From Acetobacteraceae bacterium (lineage in GTDB: Bacteria > Pseudomonadota > Alphaproteobacteria > Acetobacterales > Acetobacteraceae): a stretch of DNA of 7,518 nt. A model generated the notes under the pieces. It was not told the origin of the DNA, searched no databases, and saw only the letters and a list, made by a program, of their open reading frames with translations. The stretch is taken from NCBI GenBank assembly GCA_027323595.1, contig DAHWBL010000142.1, positions 1-7,518 on the forward strand, in the 5' to 3' direction. Shown here one piece after another: positions 1 through 5,755 of the stretch (position 1 is its first letter; every line of letters starts with the position of its first letter). A program made the position numbers and the translations under genes.

Positions 1-360
1 GCTCTGCCCGGTCGCCTTGAACAGCCCGCCGGTCGCCACCGCCGACACCATCGTCAGCGCGCCACCCTGGCCGGTGACATTGAAATACAATCCGGTGAGA
101 ATCTCCGCCGGCGCCTTCGGCGTCACCGCGGCGGTGTTGCCCAGATCGACCACCAGATTCCAGCCGACGCCCGCCTGGACCACCGAAAACACCGCGCTGC
201 CGGCCAGCGACACGCCGCTATAGGCGCCGCTCCAGCCCCAGCTCGACAGCGTCCCCGCCCGCGCGCCCGCCACCGGCACCACCAGCATCGTCGCCAGCAC
301 CATCGCCAGCAGCCGCTTCCCACCGGCGGCGCGCGCGCCCCGGCGAGAAAGCCGCGCCAT
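1..360 (-). CDS. Secreted surface protein, N-terminal part; XDD/PEP-CTERM-like (exosortase-dependent) candidate, truncated by the window edge
   Basis: The minus-strand reading frame is open from the start codon to the window edge, giving the first 120 residues; the C-terminus lies outside. Residues 1-35 form a classic signal peptide: Arg/Lys-rich n-region to about residue 16, hydrophobic core LLAMVLATMLVVPV at about 17-30, and an ARA|G cleavage site after residue 35. The mature part opens with SSWGWSG and is rich in Gly, Ala, Ser and Val, with an 'NTAAV...PAEILTGLYFNVTG' stretch at about 75-97. That pattern resembles exosortase-dependent surface proteins, in which aligned Asn-Thr and 'vLTGvfF' segments precede a C-terminal sorting tail. 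The tail, which would decide the matter, is not visible. In-frame ATG codons at 375 and 396 are alternative starts; none has a convincing Shine-Dalgarno, and 360 was chosen because it gives the most typical signal peptide. Export is fairly certain, family membership is tentative. Confidence 0.7.
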   Translation of the reverse strand, partial: MARLSRRGARAAGGKRLLAMVLATMLVVPVAGARAGTLSSWGWSGAYSGVSLAGSAVFSVVQAGVGWNLVVDLGNTAAVTPKAPAEILTGLYFNVTGQGGALTMVSAVATGGLFKATGQS

Positions 361-494
361 CGTCGCTGAACGCATATGTGTGCATAGTTTCGTCATCTGG
401 CGACGACAACCGCACAGATTCATCAAAGAAACAACTAAATTGTAATTTTATCGAAACAATACTTTAATGTTAGCAACGATTACCGACAGGTAAT
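361..494. promoter_or_regulatory. AT-rich intergenic control region upstream of the exported protein gene
   Basis: This spacer separates the COQ9-family stop from the exported protein gene, both on the minus strand. Bases 421-490 contain only 21 G/C of 70 (30%), against roughly 70% in the surrounding genes. On the minus strand a weak sigma-70-like promoter can be proposed: TTGCTA (plus 471-476) and GATAAA (plus 447-452) with an 18-base spacer. That would leave a leader of about 50-85 bases, depending on the start codon used. The promoter call is inference; the composition change is directly visible. Confidence 0.45.
479..494. repeat. Perfect inverted repeat, ATTACC-4-GGTAAT
   Basis: Six-base arms at 479-484 and 489-494 flank a four-base centre (GACA). 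It sits directly after the COQ9-family TAA stop and just upstream of the proposed promoter for the exported protein gene. As RNA it could form a short hairpin, but no T-run follows, so it is a poor terminator. Its 16-base dyad form would also suit a dimeric repressor or activator. Which role, if any, is unknown. Confidence 0.4.
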
Positions 495-1088
495 TTATCC
501 GCCTTCCACCGCCCGGCGCGGCACCAGCCGTGACTTCAGCCGCCCGAACCGCGCGAGCCCGGCCAGCCGCCGGTCCACGAACGCCAAGGTGCTGGCATCC
601 TCGGGGTCGGGGTCGCGCAGCCAGACCAGCAGCGCGCCGCCATAGATCGCCGCCAGGATCGCCCGCTTGCTGTACCAGCTCGCATCCGCCGACCGATCGC
701 CCACGGCGTGCCAGATCGCATCCACCGTGCGCGCCAGGCACCGCGTCGCGCGCGCGCCATTGCCCGGCAGCAGCAGCCAGCCGCTCGCCCGCCGCAGCGC
801 CTCACGGTCCGGGCGCATCAGCTCCAGCCGCAGCGCGATCACCGCGCGCACCCGCCCGCTCAGCCCCAGCCCGGTCATGTCCGCCGAAGCCGCTGCCTGC
901 TCCATCCGCCGGTCCAGCAGATCGAGCCAGGCCTCGATCATCTCGCCGCCGCCGCCCGGAAACAGCAGATCGGCATCCCCCACCCCGGCGCGGCGCGCGG
1001 CAAGGATGGTCCAACCGGCAACCGGCACCTCGCCCACCGCCGCCATCAGCGCCGCGTCACGGCCCTCGTCACGTTCGATGGCGCGCAT
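495..1088 (-). CDS. COQ9-family protein (rpsU-divergently transcribed family), ubiquinone biosynthesis
   Basis: The 197-residue protein has the family signature in its C-terminal half: IWHAVGDRSADASWYSKRA at about 125-143, then a hydrophobic helix IYGGALLVWL, and DPEDASTLAFVDRRL at 161-175. The N-terminal half (about 13-60) contains GWTILAARRAGVGDADLLFPGG, which fits the TetR-like fold known for COQ9. COQ9 binds lipids and supports the COQ7 hydroxylation step of ubiquinone synthesis in eukaryotes; bacterial members are assumed to act similarly. The ATG at 1086-1088 was chosen because it overlaps the deformylase stop as TGATG and follows a strong GGAGGAGGAG Shine-Dalgarno. A GTG one codon upstream is the only near alternative. 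The overlap implies translational coupling with the deformylase. The family's name comes from its usual position divergent from rpsU, which holds here with def in between. The last residues (about 176-197) are basic and poorly conserved in appearance. Confidence 0.88.
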   Translation of the reverse strand: MRAIERDEGRDAALMAAVGEVPVAGWTILAARRAGVGDADLLFPGGGGEMIEAWLDLLDRRMEQAAASADMTGLGLSGRVRAVIALRLELMRPDREALRRASGWLLLPGNGARATRCLARTVDAIWHAVGDRSADASWYSKRAILAAIYGGALLVWLRDPDPEDASTLAFVDRRLAGLARFGRLKSRLVPRRAVEGG

Positions 1089-1624
1089 CACTCCTCCTCC
1101 GCCAGCGGCGGCTGGCGGCGCGCCAGTTCGTCGTCAAACCCGAACAGCCGGAAATCGGTGACGCGCATCGGATACAGCACGCCATCCAGATGGTCGGTCT
1201 CATGCTGAACGATGCGCCCATGGTAGCCGCTGGCGCTGACCTCGATCGGCGCGCCCTCCAGATCCACCCCGCGATAGACGATGTTGGCATGGCGCGGCAC
1301 CACCGCGCGCAGCCCCGGGATCGACAGGCACCCCTCCCAGCCCAGCTCGATCTGCTCGTCGAGCGGCACGATCTCGGGGTTGATCACCACCATCGGCGCG
1401 ATCGGCTCGGCGTCGGCCGCACGGGCCCGCGGCAGATGGAACACGAACATCCGCAGCGGCAGATGCACCTGCGGCGCGGCAAGCCCGACGCCGCCGGCAT
1501 CGCGCATCGTCTCGATCATGTCGGCGGCCAGCCGGCGGATTTCGGCGGCACCAGGGTCGGGCACCGGCTCGGCGCGGCCGATCAGCACCGGGTGGCCCAT
1601 GCGGGCGATCTTGAGCAGCGACAT
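1088..1624 (-). CDS. def: Peptide deformylase
   Basis: The enzyme removes the N-terminal formyl group from nascent proteins in the cytoplasm, before methionine aminopeptidase acts. All three diagnostic motifs are present in the 178-residue product: GVGLAAPQ at 45-52, EGCLS at 97-101 and HETDH at 141-145. Cys99, His141 and His145 are the expected metal ligands and Glu142 the catalytic acid. Length matches the usual 165-190 residues. The frame stays open upstream to 1741, but the extra residues are not deformylase-like; the family normally begins just before an 'L-KIARMGHPVL' segment, so ATG 1622-1624 is preferred. ATG at 1640-1642 is a possible alternative six codons longer, with a GGTGG before it. 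The stop overlaps the COQ9-family start. Divergent from rpsU, so translation-related genes share one intergenic region. Confidence 0.93.
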   Translation of the reverse strand: MSLLKIARMGHPVLIGRAEPVPDPGAAEIRRLAADMIETMRDAGGVGLAAPQVHLPLRMFVFHLPRARAADAEPIAPMVVINPEIVPLDEQIELGWEGCLSIPGLRAVVPRHANIVYRGVDLEGAPIEVSASGYHGRIVQHETDHLDGVLYPMRVTDFRLFGFDDELARRQPPLAEEE

Positions 1625-1675
1625 GCCGCCAATTCTGCCCATGAACCACCGCCTTGGCCAGTGCGGCGAAAACCT

Positions 1676-1704
1676 TTGGCAACCCGGCCGGCGCGTGCTA
1701 AGTG
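1676..1704 (+). promoter_or_regulatory. Candidate sigma-70-type promoter for rpsU
   Basis: TTGGCA (1676-1681) and TAAGTG (1699-1704) are separated by 17 bases, and the -10 is preceded by TG in TGCTAAG, an extended -10 form. Transcription would start near 1711 and give a leader of roughly 115 bases. TTGGCA lies within TTTGGCAA, so the complementary strand offers a TTGCCA pointing towards def, but no convincing -10 was seen for that direction. Confidence 0.4.
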
Positions 1705-1747
1705 CGCCGCCGTCCCGATTAACAATCATGAGGGGCGGCACATGCGT

Positions 1748-1807
1748 GTCCGGATGGTCCGGCGCGCCGCTTCACCCCAGCGTCCGGATCGTCCGGCGCG
1801 CGCCGCT
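1748..1807 (+). repeat. Direct repeat in the rpsU leader, each copy a small hairpin
   Basis: Two copies, 1748-1771 and 1782-1807, match at 18 of 19 bases over their first part (GTCCGGAT-G/C-GTCCGGCGCG). They then share CGCCGCT, with an extra CG in copy two. Each contains CCGGA-3-TCCGG, a five-base-pair stem with a three-base loop (1750-1762 and 1784-1796). The CCGGA of copy one could equally pair with the TCCGG of copy two, so alternative folds are possible. The second copy ends just before the Shine-Dalgarno. A regulatory role is inference. Confidence 0.5.
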
Positions 1808-1826
1808 GCAAGGAGACTACAGCCAA

Positions 1827-2030
1827 GTGCAGGTTCTCGTTCGCGACAATAACGTCGACCAGGCGCTGAAGGCGCTGAAAAAGAAAATGCAGCGCGAAGG
1901 CATCTTTCGCGAAATGAAGCTGCGCCGCCACTACGAGAAGCCGTCCGAGCGCCGCGCCCGCGAGGCCGCCGAGGCGGTGCGCCGCGCCCGCAAGATGGAG
2001 CGCAAGCGGATCGAGCGCGAAGGCTTCTGA
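1827..2030 (+). CDS. rpsU: 30S ribosomal protein S21
   Basis: The 67-residue basic protein starts MQVLVRDNNVDQALKALKKK and continues with the S21 core MQREGIFREMKLRRHYEKPS, followed by an Arg/Ala/Glu-rich C-terminal helix. This is a full-length alphaproteobacterial S21. It binds the small ribosomal subunit near the 3' end of 16S rRNA and helps initiation. The frame is open far upstream because of high GC, but homology begins at the GTG at 1827-1829. That start is preceded by AAGGAG ending at 1815, an 11-base spacing that is slightly long. The gene is divergent from def and the COQ9-family gene and appears to be a single-gene unit with a long leader. Confidence 0.95.
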   Translation: MQVLVRDNNVDQALKALKKKMQREGIFREMKLRRHYEKPSERRAREAAEAVRRARKMERKRIEREGF

Positions 2031-2252
2031 CCCGCGCGGGCGCCGTCCGCCGATGGCCCCGCCACCGTTCTTCTCCTCCCAACACGCCATTCCGGCCCGC
2101 GACAGACGCGCAGCAGACATGCGCGCGTCCACGCGCCCGCGCGTGCCGCTTCCACTTCACGCCAACGCCCAATAAAAGCCGCGATCATTGCCGATCACGG
2201 GCTCTGTCCGGAGCGCAGGATCGCGCGCCGCGAACCAGAGGAACTTCCGACC
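2031..2252. other. Intergenic region between rpsU and the GT4 gene
   Basis: No coding sequence is evident. After the rpsU stop there is a GC-rich hairpin possibility, GCGGGC-3-GTCCGC (about 2036-2050), without a clear T-run, and a CGCGCG-10-CGCGCG dyad at 2122-2143. Near the right end, CCGCGATC-6-GATCACGG (2179-2200) forms a dyad with one mismatch about 50 bases before the GT4 start, and could be an operator or leader hairpin. AATAAAA at 2171-2177 is the most AT-rich stretch but has no convincing -35 partner. None of these is firm. Confidence 0.35.
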
Positions 2253-3278
2253 ATGCGAATCGCGCAAATCGCCCCGCTGCATGAGGCGGTCCCGCCCAAA
2301 CTCTATGGCGGCACCGAGCGCGTGGTCTCCTGGCTGACCGAGGAGCTGGTCGCCCAGGGCCACGACGTCACCCTGTTCGCCAGCGGCGATTCGGTCACCG
2401 CCGCCAAACTCGCCGCCGCCTGGCCGCGCGCGCTGCGCCTCGACGAAAGCCTGCGCGACCCGATCGCGCCGCACATGCTGCATCTGGAGACCATCCGCCA
2501 GCGCGCCGCCGAGTTCGACATCCTGCATTTCCACATGGATTACTGGCCGTTCAGCCTGTTCAGCCGCCAGGAAACGCCGTTCCTCACCACCCTGCACGGC
2601 CGCCTCGACCTCGACGAGCTGCAACCCATCTTCAACATCTTCCCCAAGGTGCCGGTGGTCTCGATCTCCAACCACCAGCGCCGCCCGCTGCCGCAGGCCA
2701 ACTTCATCGGCACCGTGCTGCACGGCATGCCCACCGACCTGCTGCGTCCGCTGCCGATGGCCCAGGATTATCTCGCCTTCCTCGGCCGCATCGCCCCCGA
2801 AAAGGCCCCCGACCGCGCCATCCGCATCGCCCGCGCCGCCGGCATGAAGCTCAAAATCGCCGCCAAGATCGACGTGGTGGACCGCGCCTATTTCGACTCC
2901 GTGATCAAGCCCATGCTCGGCCCCGACATCGAGCTGATCGGCGAGATCTCCGACCGCGAAAAACCCGAATTCCTCTCCGGCGCGCACGCCCTGCTGATGC
3001 CCATCGACTGGCCCGAGCCGTTCGGCCTCGTGATGATCGAGGCGATGGCCTGCGGCACCCCGGTGATCGCCTTCCCCGCCGGCTCGGTGCCCGAGGTGAT
3101 CGATGACGGGGTCACCGGCTTCATCGTCCGCGACGAGGCGGAAGCCGCGGCGGCGGTGTCGCGCCTGGGCACGCTCGACCGCGCCCGCGTGCGCGCCCAT
3201 TTCGAAACCCGCTTCACCGCCACCCGCATGGCGCGCGATTATCTCAAGCTCTACCAGGGGCTGATCGACGCGCGCTGA
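2253..3278 (+). CDS. Glycosyltransferase family 4 (GT-B fold)
   Basis: This 341-residue protein transfers a sugar from a nucleotide donor, probably to an envelope or storage glycan; the exact substrate cannot be read from sequence. The N-terminal acceptor domain has KLYGGTERVVSWL (16-28), LFASGDS (41-47) and TLHGRLD (113-119). The hinge is near SISN (137-140). The C-terminal donor domain has LGRIAPEKAPDRAI (177-190) and the EX7E-type signature EPFGLVMIE (Glu255, Glu263), followed by ACGTPVIA and GSVPEVIDDGVTGFIV (277-292), all typical of GT4. Length is on the short side of normal but complete. ATG is preceded by AGAGGAA at 2237-2243, nine bases away. No signal peptide or membrane segment is seen, so it is cytoplasmic or peripheral. 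It stands alone on its strand and its stop abuts the stop of the convergent hydrolase. Confidence 0.92.
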   Translation: MRIAQIAPLHEAVPPKLYGGTERVVSWLTEELVAQGHDVTLFASGDSVTAAKLAAAWPRALRLDESLRDPIAPHMLHLETIRQRAAEFDILHFHMDYWPFSLFSRQETPFLTTLHGRLDLDELQPIFNIFPKVPVVSISNHQRRPLPQANFIGTVLHGMPTDLLRPLPMAQDYLAFLGRIAPEKAPDRAIRIARAAGMKLKIAAKIDVVDRAYFDSVIKPMLGPDIELIGEISDREKPEFLSGAHALLMPIDWPEPFGLVMIEAMACGTPVIAFPAGSVPEVIDDGVTGFIVRDEAEAAAAVSRLGTLDRARVRAHFETRFTATRMARDYLKLYQGLIDAR

Positions 3279-4523
3279 TCAGGCCCCAAAGGGGCGCGCG
3301 TGCTCCCGCCCGAGCGAGTCGATGAACACCCGCTCGTCGGGCGCCTCGCGCCCGTTCACCCGGTCCACGCACCAGTCGGCGAGCAAAGTCAGCCAGTTCT
3401 CGCCCAGCGCGGATGAGCCGTCATTGCCGCCGATCGCGTGCCGCTCGCCCTCATAGACCACCAACCGGCGCCGCACCGACAGGCGCTGCATCAGCAGGTC
3501 GGTGAACTCCAGCGGCGACAGCTCATCCTCCGCGCCGGCCAGCACCAGCACCGGGGCGGCCACGCGATCCAGCAGCGGGTCGAGCGTGAAGCCGGCGATG
3601 AATCGGTCGAACGCCGCCTCGTCCTCGAAGCCGGACATATACATGAACCGCATCTTGAAGCTCGGCGCGGCGGCGTTCATCAGCGTGTCGAGCCCGCCCT
3701 CGTGGCACACGAAGGCGAGCGCGCTGCCGGCGATGCGCGAGCCCAGCGCCGCGGCCGCCTGCAATCCGAAATAGCTGCCGAAACTCACCCCGGTCACCAC
3801 CATCCGCGCCGGGTCGAGCTCGCTCTGCCCGGCCAGCCACCCATGCACCGCCAGCGCCGCGTCGAGATGATTTGATTGCGTCACGAACAGCCCGTTGATC
3901 GGGCATTCGCCCTGCCCCGGACCGTCATAGGCGAACACCGCGAAGCCGCGTTCGAGGAATTTGTCGCCATGCATCGCGACCATGATCTCCTTGGACGCAT
4001 CCATGCCGTCGATGGCGATCGCGCACGGAAATCTCTCGCCGGGGGCGGGTTCGCGCGGCAGATGCAGCACGCCGGGCAGCACATGCCCGCCAAACGGAAT
4101 TTCCACCCGCCGCGTCGGCCGCGGCGCGTGCGCCATATAGTGACCATAGCACGCGATCATCCGCGCGTTGTAATCGAGCACGCTCGGGTTGGTCTCAAAG
4201 ATCGGCCAGCGCGCCGCCGAATACAGCAAGGCGGCGACGAACCAGTTCTCCCGCGCCGAGACCATCCGCCCGGCCTGCGCATAGGCTTCCGCGCGGACCT
4301 GCCGCCGTCGCGCCGCGGCGGCGAAGGCGCGGTGCATGTCGGCGAATTTGCGCACCCTCGCCCCGATCGCGCGCATCTCGCCCACCGCCTCGGGCCCGCA
4401 CGGCAACAGCGTGTAGGCGAGCCTGGGCTGGTCCCATTCCATCCCCACCGACTGCACCACCGCATCGAGCAGCCAGCGCTGCTCATGCCATCGGCGCACC
4501 CGGCGCTCGGTCGTCGCACGCAT
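3279..4523 (-). CDS. Alpha/beta hydrolase, FrsA / 2,6-dihydroxypseudooxynicotine-hydrolase type
   Basis: The 414-residue protein has a helical N-terminal region (1-135) followed by an alpha/beta hydrolase core. Signature pieces are AIDGMDASKEI (170-180, the oxyanion/strand region with family-typical 'SKE'), FAYDGPGQGE (197-206), and nucleophile elbow GVSFG with Ser247. The likely acid is Asp333 (LAGAEDELSP) and the base His362 (GERHAIGG). This layout, with a long N-terminal helical part and the DGPGQGE motif, is that of the FrsA/DUF1100 and pseudooxynicotine hydrolase group, which cleaves esters or C-C bonds. The true substrate is unknown. ATG at 4521-4523 was chosen over an upstream in-frame GTG/TTG-type start at 4601 because a GGGAGG Shine-Dalgarno sits six bases before it and the protein starts there naturally. 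It follows the GT2-GtrA gene by 26 bases on the same strand, suggesting co-transcription. No signal peptide is seen, so it probably acts in the cytoplasm. Confidence 0.85.
   Translation of the reverse strand: MRATTERRVRRWHEQRWLLDAVVQSVGMEWDQPRLAYTLLPCGPEAVGEMRAIGARVRKFADMHRAFAAAARRRQVRAEAYAQAGRMVSARENWFVAALLYSAARWPIFETNPSVLDYNARMIACYGHYMAHAPRPTRRVEIPFGGHVLPGVLHLPREPAPGERFPCAIAIDGMDASKEIMVAMHGDKFLERGFAVFAYDGPGQGECPINGLFVTQSNHLDAALAVHGWLAGQSELDPARMVVTGVSFGSYFGLQAAAALGSRIAGSALAFVCHEGGLDTLMNAAAPSFKMRFMYMSGFEDEAAFDRFIAGFTLDPLLDRVAAPVLVLAGAEDELSPLEFTDLLMQRLSVRRRLVVYEGERHAIGGNDGSSALGENWLTLLADWCVDRVNGREAPDERVFIDSLGREHARPFGA
3284..3296. repeat. Short GC hairpin GCCCC-AAA-GGGGC after convergent stops
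   Basis: A five-base-pair stem with an AAA loop lies a few bases past the GT4 stop and inside the last codons of the hydrolase gene. It could slow polymerase leaving the GT4 gene, but there is no T-run, so it is not a standard intrinsic terminator. Confidence 0.3.
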
Positions 4524-4549
4524 CGCGATCCTCCCGTTTTGCGGAAAGT

Positions 4550-5686
4550 CTATCTGCGTCGGGCCCGCCAGACCAGCGTGGAGGACACCGCATAGTTCCA
4601 CACCAGCCCGATCGCCGCCCCCAGCAGCCCGGCGAAGATCGCGCCGTCATTTTCCGAATACAGAGTCCGCGCGATGCCGATATTGGCCGCCGCGCCCACC
4701 CCGCACACCACCATGAACTCGCCCAGGCCCCGCCACAGCCGGCGGCCGCGCAGGCGCATGTCGCGATAGGTGATCACGTTGTTCAACTGGAAATTGCCCA
4801 GCATCGCGAAAATCGTCGCCACCGTCTGCGCCGCGCCAAAACCAAGCCCCGCCGACAGCGAGCCCGACAGCACCACGTAATGCACCGCAAGCCCCACCGC
4901 GCCGACCCCGGCAAAGGACAGAAACCGCAGCGGCACCATGCCGTGCAGCAGCTTGTCCAGCAGCAGCGCGCCGAACTGCACCATCACCAGGATCGACAAT
5001 TTGCTCTCGCCCTCGGTGCGCGGGCGAAACCGCGCGCCGATCTCGGCCACCACCGGCGCGGCGCGGGTGGAGAGCAGAAAATCCAGCAGAATCTTGAACC
5101 CCTGCCCGGTCAGCCGTGGCGCGGTCTGCTCGAAAAGGTCGCGCCGGGCGGCGAAAAACCCGCTCATCGGATCCGACAGCTTCACCGGCAGCAGCCGATG
5201 CACCAGCGCGATGCCCACCGCCGACAGCCTGTGCCGCCAGGCCGCCGACAGACCCGCGGCATCGCCACCCTCGGCGAAGCGGCTGGCCACCACCACATCG
5301 GCCCGCCCGTCGCGCAGCAGGCCCAGCATCTGCGGCAGCCGCGTCTCGTCATGTTGCAGATCGCCATCGATCACCGCGAAATACCGCGCCGAGGAAGCCA
5401 GCACCCCCTCGATCACCGCCGAGGCGAGGCCGCGCCGCCCGATCCGGCGGAGGCAACGCACCCGCGGGTCGCGCGCGGCGATCGCGCGCGCCGCGTCGGC
5501 GGTGCCATCGGGGCTGTCGTCATCAACGAAAATCGCCTCCCAGGCGATGCCGGCGAGCGCGGCGTCGAGCTTGTCCACCATCGGGCCGACATTGGCGCGC
5601 TCGTTGTAGCAGGGGATGACGATGCTCAGCTCGGCGGCAGGCTGGGCGGCCTCCACGGCGGGGCGGGTCTGGACGTCGGTGGGCAT
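4550..5686 (-). CDS. Polyprenyl-phosphate sugar synthase: GT2 (DPM1-like) domain fused to GtrA membrane domain
   Basis: Residues 19-230 of the 378-residue product are a GT2 catalytic domain: LSIVIPCYNERANV (20-33), VDDDSPDGT (54-62), the metal/donor-binding VIDGDLQHDE (105-114), DPMSGFFA (172-179) and GESKL (226-230). Residues about 250-375 are a GtrA-like domain of four predicted membrane helices (about 253-275, 283-300, 322-342, 350-372), with GNFQLNNVITYRD between helices two and three. Such enzymes transfer mannose or another hexose from a nucleotide sugar to undecaprenyl/dolichyl phosphate at the cytoplasmic face; the GtrA part anchors the enzyme and may aid flipping. The GT2-GtrA fusion is known, for example in archaeal dolichyl-phosphate mannose synthase. 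ATG at 5684-5686 follows AAGGA; the frame extends to 5740 but the added residues look non-homologous. It lies between ygfZ (69 bases upstream) and the hydrolase (26 bases downstream). Confidence 0.92.
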   Translation of the reverse strand: MPTDVQTRPAVEAAQPAAELSIVIPCYNERANVGPMVDKLDAALAGIAWEAIFVDDDSPDGTADAARAIAARDPRVRCLRRIGRRGLASAVIEGVLASSARYFAVIDGDLQHDETRLPQMLGLLRDGRADVVVASRFAEGGDAAGLSAAWRHRLSAVGIALVHRLLPVKLSDPMSGFFAARRDLFEQTAPRLTGQGFKILLDFLLSTRAAPVVAEIGARFRPRTEGESKLSILVMVQFGALLLDKLLHGMVPLRFLSFAGVGAVGLAVHYVVLSGSLSAGLGFGAAQTVATIFAMLGNFQLNNVITYRDMRLRGRRLWRGLGEFMVVCGVGAAANIGIARTLYSENDGAIFAGLLGAAIGLVWNYAVSSTLVWRARRR

Positions 5687-5755
5687 GCGCGGCGGTCCTT
5701 GGTTCTGACACCACTCTACCCGAGCCACGCGCGCCGTCACCTGTGCTTTGTCGCG

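Noticed and set aside
218..415. Minus-strand 65-codon frame starting MRLSSPDDET near the exported protein gene
   Set aside because: It overlaps the signal-peptide frame in another phase and becomes Gly/Ala/Arg low complexity; the frame starting at 360 gives a proper signal peptide and surface-protein-like sequence.
530..1852. Plus-strand open frame of 440 codons opposite the COQ9-family and def genes
   Set aside because: Low-complexity Arg/Pro/Ala product overlapping two genes with strong motifs on the other strand; no plausible domain.
2036..2050. rpsU intrinsic terminator
   Set aside because: A GC stem is possible after the stop, but the following bases lack a T-run, so it is not called as a terminator.
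2157..3200. Minus-strand open frame of 347 codons opposite the GT4 gene
   Set aside because: Gly/Asp/His/Ala-rich shadow of the GT4 coding frame; no ribosome binding site or recognisable motif.
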